Source: Blastomyces gilchristii SLH14081
Taxonomy: Eukaryota; Ascomycota; Eurotiomycetes; Onygenales; Ajellomycetaceae
Assembly: GCF_000003855.2 (NCBI RefSeq)
Contig: NW_003101671.1
Coordinates: forward strand, 531,817 to 595,816
Length of the DNA: 64,000 nucleotides
Direction: 5' to 3'
Of the stretch, positions 59,287-64,000 are shown one piece after another. Every line of letters begins with the position of its first letter. Position 1 is the stretch's first letter. The notes below the pieces were generated by a model. It had not been told where the DNA came from. It made no database searches and worked only from the letters and a program-made list of their open reading frames with translations. The position numbers and the translations under genes were made by a program.

Positions 59287-61900
59287 GAACTATATATTAA
59301 GCTTATAAAGTACAACTTAAGTATCTATCAGATTAATTTTCTAGAATATGTAATCACTGCAGATGATATTCAGATAAAATCTTTATAAGTTGAGACTATT
59401 CTATTATAACTGAAGTTAACTAGTATTTATAAGATTCAGATCTTTCTGAGCTTTGTGAATTTCTATATATAATTTATTCTTGTATTCATAAGAATCTTCT
59501 TGACTCTTACAGACATACTGAAGAATGAAAATAAGAAGAAGTCATCTTATAAACAGAGAATGAAAAGATTATTAAGAAGAAAGAGCTGTGAGAACTTTCT
59601 TATCTCAGAAGCTCACAGAGTCTTTATAAGATTGAAACAGATATTTACAGACACAGTAATACTGTTTCACTTTAATTTCTTACTTTTAATCAGATTGAAA
59701 ATAGATGTCTTCTTCTTTATAATTTCAGAACTAGTCTTATAACTATAGTTAAATAAGAACTGAGTTTTAGTAATCTTTTTCTCATAAAAGATGCAACTCA
59801 TGAAGATTAACTATAATATTTATAATCAGAAGTTTCTTATAATAGTGAAATTCTTTCATCACTGATATCACTACTTTGAGAGTTATATAACAGTGATTAC
59901 TGTTAGAACTGATCATGATAGCTTATAAAAGTTTACTTCAATCAAGAAACTCTCATAACAGTAGATTCACTGAGCTCAGAGACTGAGTGAGTTCTGATTC
60001 AAGATAGAGTATATCAAGAGAACTAAGAACTCAGCTGATGAACTCTCTCACAGATCAGACTATATTAAGAAGATCAGAACAACAGATATAGAGAGACTAG
60101 AGAAAATAGAAAAGCTTCACAGAATGCTCAGACTGAGTATTATAAAGAGATTGACTGAAGAGTCTCTCAATTTCTTATAAGAGAAGAGAAAGAAGAGAGA
60201 GAAGAAGTCTGTACAACTACTCTCTATAACACTGAGAGTCAACACTCTGAAGATCTCTGTGAGAATTCTTGAAGAGAGTATCTATAATCTGAAGAGTTAG
60301 CAGACTTTGAGAAGTACTGTGAAAGACCTGATATAAGAAAAAACAGAGTATAAGTCTTTGTAAGATCTTCTATTCAGATTGTCTGAACTGTAACTGAAGA
60401 ATGAATATACTTAGTATATTCAGAAACTGCTTATAGCAGGGATCAACTCTGCAGAAATAAAGAATTGAAGAGACTTAAATAATCTCTTATGAAAAGAGAA
60501 CTGAATTTATATGCCTGTGAATAAGTTTCTATATATAGAACTTATTAAAAGGTATTATAACTCTTCTCTAGTAAGTCATTTTACAGATACTAGAACTCAT
60601 AAGTTACTTATAAGAAAATACTTCTGACTGAAGATATGAGAACTTGTGAAGAAGATAGTGAATTCTTATACTATTTATCAGAGTTCATGAATAGTATAGT
60701 TCAGATTATATAAAGAACTTACTTCTCTACTCATTCTGTAGAAATCTTAGAAACAGCTAGAAATAAACATTCTCATAAGTCTTTCTAAAAGCAAGAGCAT
60801 ATATAATGCCTGCTTTGACAGTGTGCTGATAATAGTAGATTACTTTATTAAAATAACACACTTTATACTCATCTGTAAGAACTTAAAGTTAAAGAATTTA
60901 ACTCATATCTTCATCTGTAATATGATTCAGTTGCATGAGTTATCTGTAAATATTGTCTCAGACAGAGAATCAATCTTTATAGAAAAGTTCTAATCTGATC
61001 TGATAATTATACTGAAGATCTCATGAGATCTAAGTATAACTTTTCATTAATAGACAGATGATTAGATAGAATATCTGATAAGTATATTAAAACAGTATCT
61101 GCAGTACTTTGTTAATTATAATCAGAATGACTGAATATATTAATTATCACTTATAAAGTTTATATACAACAACTCAAAGCATGTCAGCACAGATAAAATC
61201 CTCTTTAAGATACTCACTAAGACTCATTTATAGATAATCTTGATAAACTTATGAGAGTACACTATAGAGTATAGTGATATCTGTGAATAAGCTGAGAGAA
61301 ATCAGAATATTCAGAAGAAAGTCTGTAAATTCTTGAGAAAGACTTAAGAGTATTAGAAGAGATACTATAACTTTAAGTATATTATAAAGAGTTTCAAGAA
61401 AGATGATAGAGTCTGACTGAGTCTAGAAAATATTATCATACAGAGATCTAGTAAGAAGCTGAATCTCTTATAAACAGAGTCTTATAAGATTATAAAGAAA
61501 GTTAACTCACAGTTCTACAGGTTAAAACTGTTATCTGAATTATAAATATATAATATTTTTCATGTCTTCTTACTCTGTAAATATAAGGAATTCTTAGAAG
61601 AGAACTTTGTAACTCATTACTCTGTTCATAAAGTATTAGAGAGTGAAAGAGAATATCAGATTAAAGAAATTATTAACTCAGAGAAGTGAGATTATAAACT
61701 CTGATTCAAGATTCAATGATAAGAGTATTCTGATAAGATAAATAAGTTCACTTGAGAACTATCTGAACAGATAAGATATCTGTGAAAGCTGAGATATAAC
61801 TTTTATATTATAAATTCTGATAAGTCAGATTAATGTGATCTTTGTTAAGAATCTGATTATAATAAAGATATTAACACTGTTATTTATAAATTCTAGTCTA
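59287..61900 (+). pseudogene. Gypsy family 3 pol, C-terminal half (RT end, RNase H, integrase, chromodomain)
   Basis: Continues the frame broken at 22656. RNase H region: HRVFIRLKQIFTDTVILFHF near 59620-59670 and TDHDSL near 59910. A Lys/Arg/Glu-rich stretch follows (60030-60250). Integrase: zinc-like HFTDTRTHKLL near 60580, the DD35E core VLIIVDYFIKITHF near 60830, IVSDRESIF near 60955, and HWWTDDWIEYL near 61045-61080. It ends with a chromodomain, EREYQIKEIINSEKWDYKLW then WEYSDKINKFTWE near 61635-61760. RIP-type stops throughout. Confidence 0.9.
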
Positions 61901-63661
61901 CAAGATAATGAGTTTCTACTGAGATGAACAGTTTATGACATACACAAAGAGAAGAAGAAGTCATATTCTTATTAAAGTTAAAAAATAAGAAAACAGAAAC
62001 AGAATCATGAACATAATTTAGAGACTAATAAAGAAAAAATAAAGAAAACTTACACTTATATTCTTAATATTTATACCACTTAATTCTCTCATAACTATTA
62101 ATTTCTCTCTTTAAAGAAGCAGAGAGTATCATGCTCATAGTACAGATAATTATTATATTTAATATAAAGATCATCAGAAATGCACAGACTTCAGAGAAGT
62201 TAGATATCAGAGTATACACAGTTATAACAGAATCTTAAGAGCTGACTGTCTGTGTATATAATCAGATATCTCTTATAAAGCTGTGTCTGCTTTCTCAGTT
62301 ATACTGAAGTATTCAGCCTGAAAATAATTGAGATATGAAGAGAAGACTCATCTGTTCAGATTAACTTCTGTCACAAATTCATGATATTTACATTATCTTG
62401 ATTATTCAGATTTTATGAGTACTCAGAGATCTATCTCTCATTAATAATAAGATTGCAGAAATGCACTGCAGTATGAGAACTGTTGATAGAGAATCTAGGC
62501 ATATTTACATATATCTGATCAGAGGTTGTGCAGATAGAAGAGAAGTGATTATAAATCTGTGAGACTGCAGAAGACACTGATAACATCAGAAGCTTAATAA
62601 GAACTGTTAACTAGAGTCTGTAAGAAATTACTTATAAAGAGACTTACAGTAAAGAGTAGAACTGTACTACTTAAAGTCAGAGACTAATCTGAGAGAGACA
62701 TGAAATTAGCTACTGATCTGAAGATCAGATGCAGTAACAGAGCTGAGAGAAGTAAAGACACTGTTATAAATAATAATATCTCTGCTACATCAGCTGATAA
62801 AAAGTGATCAGAGAAGTTACAGAGATACTTATAAGAAGCTTAACAGTAGTCAGACATTATCTGTAAAGATGTTAGAATTGAAAAAATTTTTATTCTTAAG
62901 AAGTTCTTGAATTAATATATAGATATTATTAGAAACACTCTCTCTCTATTATCTGAATGAAAATACTTCACAGATGAATAAGAATACTTACAGTTTATAA
63001 GAATAAGAGCTGTTACAGAAAAAGAGAAAAGAAGATGAGATTCTATAGACAGATCTGAGATATTTATACTACTCTAGAGAGATTTACTTACACTGTGAGT
63101 GATTCTGTGAAATAGTCAGATCACTCTAGTAAATAAAGAGTGATTATGAATTACAGATCTGAATCTTTCTATATAACTATAAACAGTGATTGTAGACTGT
63201 AAATATCTTGATTCTACAATTCTATAGAGTTAGTAAAAGAATAGAAAATTTCTCACAATTCTACAGTGTCAAAGAACAATGATTTGTAAGAATGAGTAAA
63301 AGATCAACTTATAAATACTTCTCTTTAATAAGAGTGATTTTATAGAGAGTAATTTATCTGTGAGATGAATCTGTGTAATAATCATACAAGAATCTTGTAA
63401 AAATGATTGAGAGTCAATCAGAACTCTTCTGTATAAAAGATGTAAGATAAATCTATATAATAGTTAGAGAAGAATCTGTAGACTATAAAGAATCTCACAG
63501 AATAAGAAACTGAGTAACAGACTCTTTTCTCTTCATAGTAACAAGAGATTTTTCCTCACTGAGATTTTTTTTATAGATATGAAGAATTTTTAGTAAGTAT
63601 CACTGCAGTGCTGAGCTAATTCTATGAAGTCACTCAGTGAAAGGCTTCACAGATGAAGTCT
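61901..63661. other. 1.8 kb region of Gypsy family 3 between chromodomain and 3' LTR
   Basis: Longer than needed for a 3' UTR. Both strands show stretches of possible coding sequence (for example plus-strand runs near 62100-62300 and 62470-62560), but no single frame can be followed and no domain is recognisable. With one copy only, RIP damage cannot be separated from non-coding sequence. It may hold another accessory gene. Confidence 0.4.
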
Positions 63662-63677
63662 TAGAGAGGGAGAGATA
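63661..63677 (+). other. Polypurine tract of Gypsy family 3
   Basis: AGAGAGGGAGAGA directly before the 3' LTR; it fixes the element on the plus strand. Confidence 0.85.
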
Positions 63678-63934
63678 TGTAAGAAATCTCACTTCTTATA
63701 GATTCTTTATCTCTATTTCTATTTCTTATATAATTAATAGAATTAGCAGCTCTTGACTATACACAACTATATAGACTGAAGTTCATGAATACTATTCATA
63801 ACTCAGCTTAAATGCTATTATACATTGATCTCTACATTTTATCTTTCTATTATGAATACTTCTAGTAGTTAACAGTACATATCATGTCAAGCTGCAAACA
63901 CCTGAATAATTGCCTGCGAGTTCTTATTCTTACA
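63678..63934 (+). repeat. 3' LTR of Gypsy family 3 (257 bp)
   Basis: Partner of 20043-20299; starts TGTAAGAAAT, ends ATTCTTACA and is followed by the TSD CAGTC and the continuation of Gypsy family 2 copy E gag. Confidence 0.95.
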
Positions 63935-64000
63935 CAGTCTGTCACTATGTACACAAGATCTCAATCTTATTTAGAATTCTTATACATATACAGAGTTTCA

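Larger units (their letters stand above)
20043..63934 (+). mobile_element. Gypsy family 3 (chromovirus), split by 36.6 kb of nested LINEs and Gypsys
   Basis: The LTRs at 20043-20299 and 63678-63934 are both 257 bp. The 5 bp duplication CAGTC lies at 20038-20042 and 63935-63939, and Gypsy family 2 copy E resumes exactly after it. Without the nested insert the element is about 7.2 kb: gag, protease and RT at left; end of RT, RNase H, integrase and chromodomain at right; then a 1.8 kb tail and a purine tract. The LINE C/D block entered the RT gene at 22656/59286. All frames carry RIP-type stops. Confidence 0.93.
10105..64000 (-). mobile_element. Gypsy family 2, copy E: outer element hosting the nest
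   Basis: A minus-strand LTR retrotransposon seen in pieces at about 10105-14358, 14865-16889, 19624-20042 and 63935-64000. Each piece joins collinearly when compared with copy F (34680-42951). The gaps are an hAT-like MITE, the tRNA-like/LINE chimera and the Gypsy family 3 element, each with its own TSD. The 5' LTR lies beyond the right edge. The 3' LTR is missing where sequence changes near 10105. It carries RIP-degraded gag and pol and an antisense accessory gene, truncated here. Confidence 0.9.

Noticed and set aside
1..64000. UGA read as Trp as a genuine genetic code change
   Set aside because: TGA at Trp positions occurs together with TAA/TAG at Gln positions, active-site losses and CpG loss, and Trp TGG is kept in the youngest copy F. 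RIP-type mutation explains this better.

Overview
This window is almost entirely transposable-element sequence from a filamentous fungus, most likely a Pezizomycotina ascomycete. The evidence is a Tad1-like LINE carrying an RNase H domain, chromodomain Gypsy retrotransposons, a short hAT-like element, and a genome-defence mutation pattern (repeat-induced point mutation, RIP). Every long reading frame is recognisable but full of C-to-T and G-to-A changes. Trp codons have mostly become TGA and Gln codons often TAA/TAG. CpG, CC and GG are scarce except in a few GC-rich islands. I see no intact host gene.

The layout is a nested stack whose boundaries can be read from target-site duplications (TSDs). 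On the left, LINE copy A (1-3227) abuts Gypsy family 1 copy 1 (3228-8675). A 1.4 kb segment with an unrecognised degraded gene follows (8676-10104). From about 10105 to beyond the right edge lies one Gypsy family 2 element (copy E, minus strand), split by three insertions: a 506 bp hAT-like MITE (14359-14864), a chimeric tRNA-like/SINE/LINE element (16890-19623, 12 bp TSD), and a Gypsy family 3 chromovirus (20043-63934, 257 bp LTRs, 5 bp TSD).

Inside the family 3 element sit two head-to-tail LINEs, C (22657-31333) and D (31334-59285), together flanked by one TSD. LINE D is split by Gypsy family 1 copy 2 (34001-47707, 308 bp LTRs, 5 bp TSD) and by Gypsy family 2 copy G (50041-58314, 175 bp LTRs, 4 bp TSD). 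Gypsy family 1 copy 2 is itself split by Gypsy family 2 copy F (34680-42951, 187 bp LTRs, 4 bp TSD). The deepest chain is E > family 3 > LINE C/D > family 1 copy 2 > F.

The most unusual biology is in Gypsy family 2. All three copies carry an extra gene on the opposite strand between the integrase and the 3' LTR. It has a Ser/Ala/Pro-rich N-terminal part, a Cys-rich centre and a possible C-terminal coiled coil. Other points of interest are the tRNA-like/SINE/LINE chimera, a LINE 5' unit duplicated with a GC-rich captured segment, a conserved 3' stem-loop in all four LINE copies, and the unknown gene at 8748-9793.
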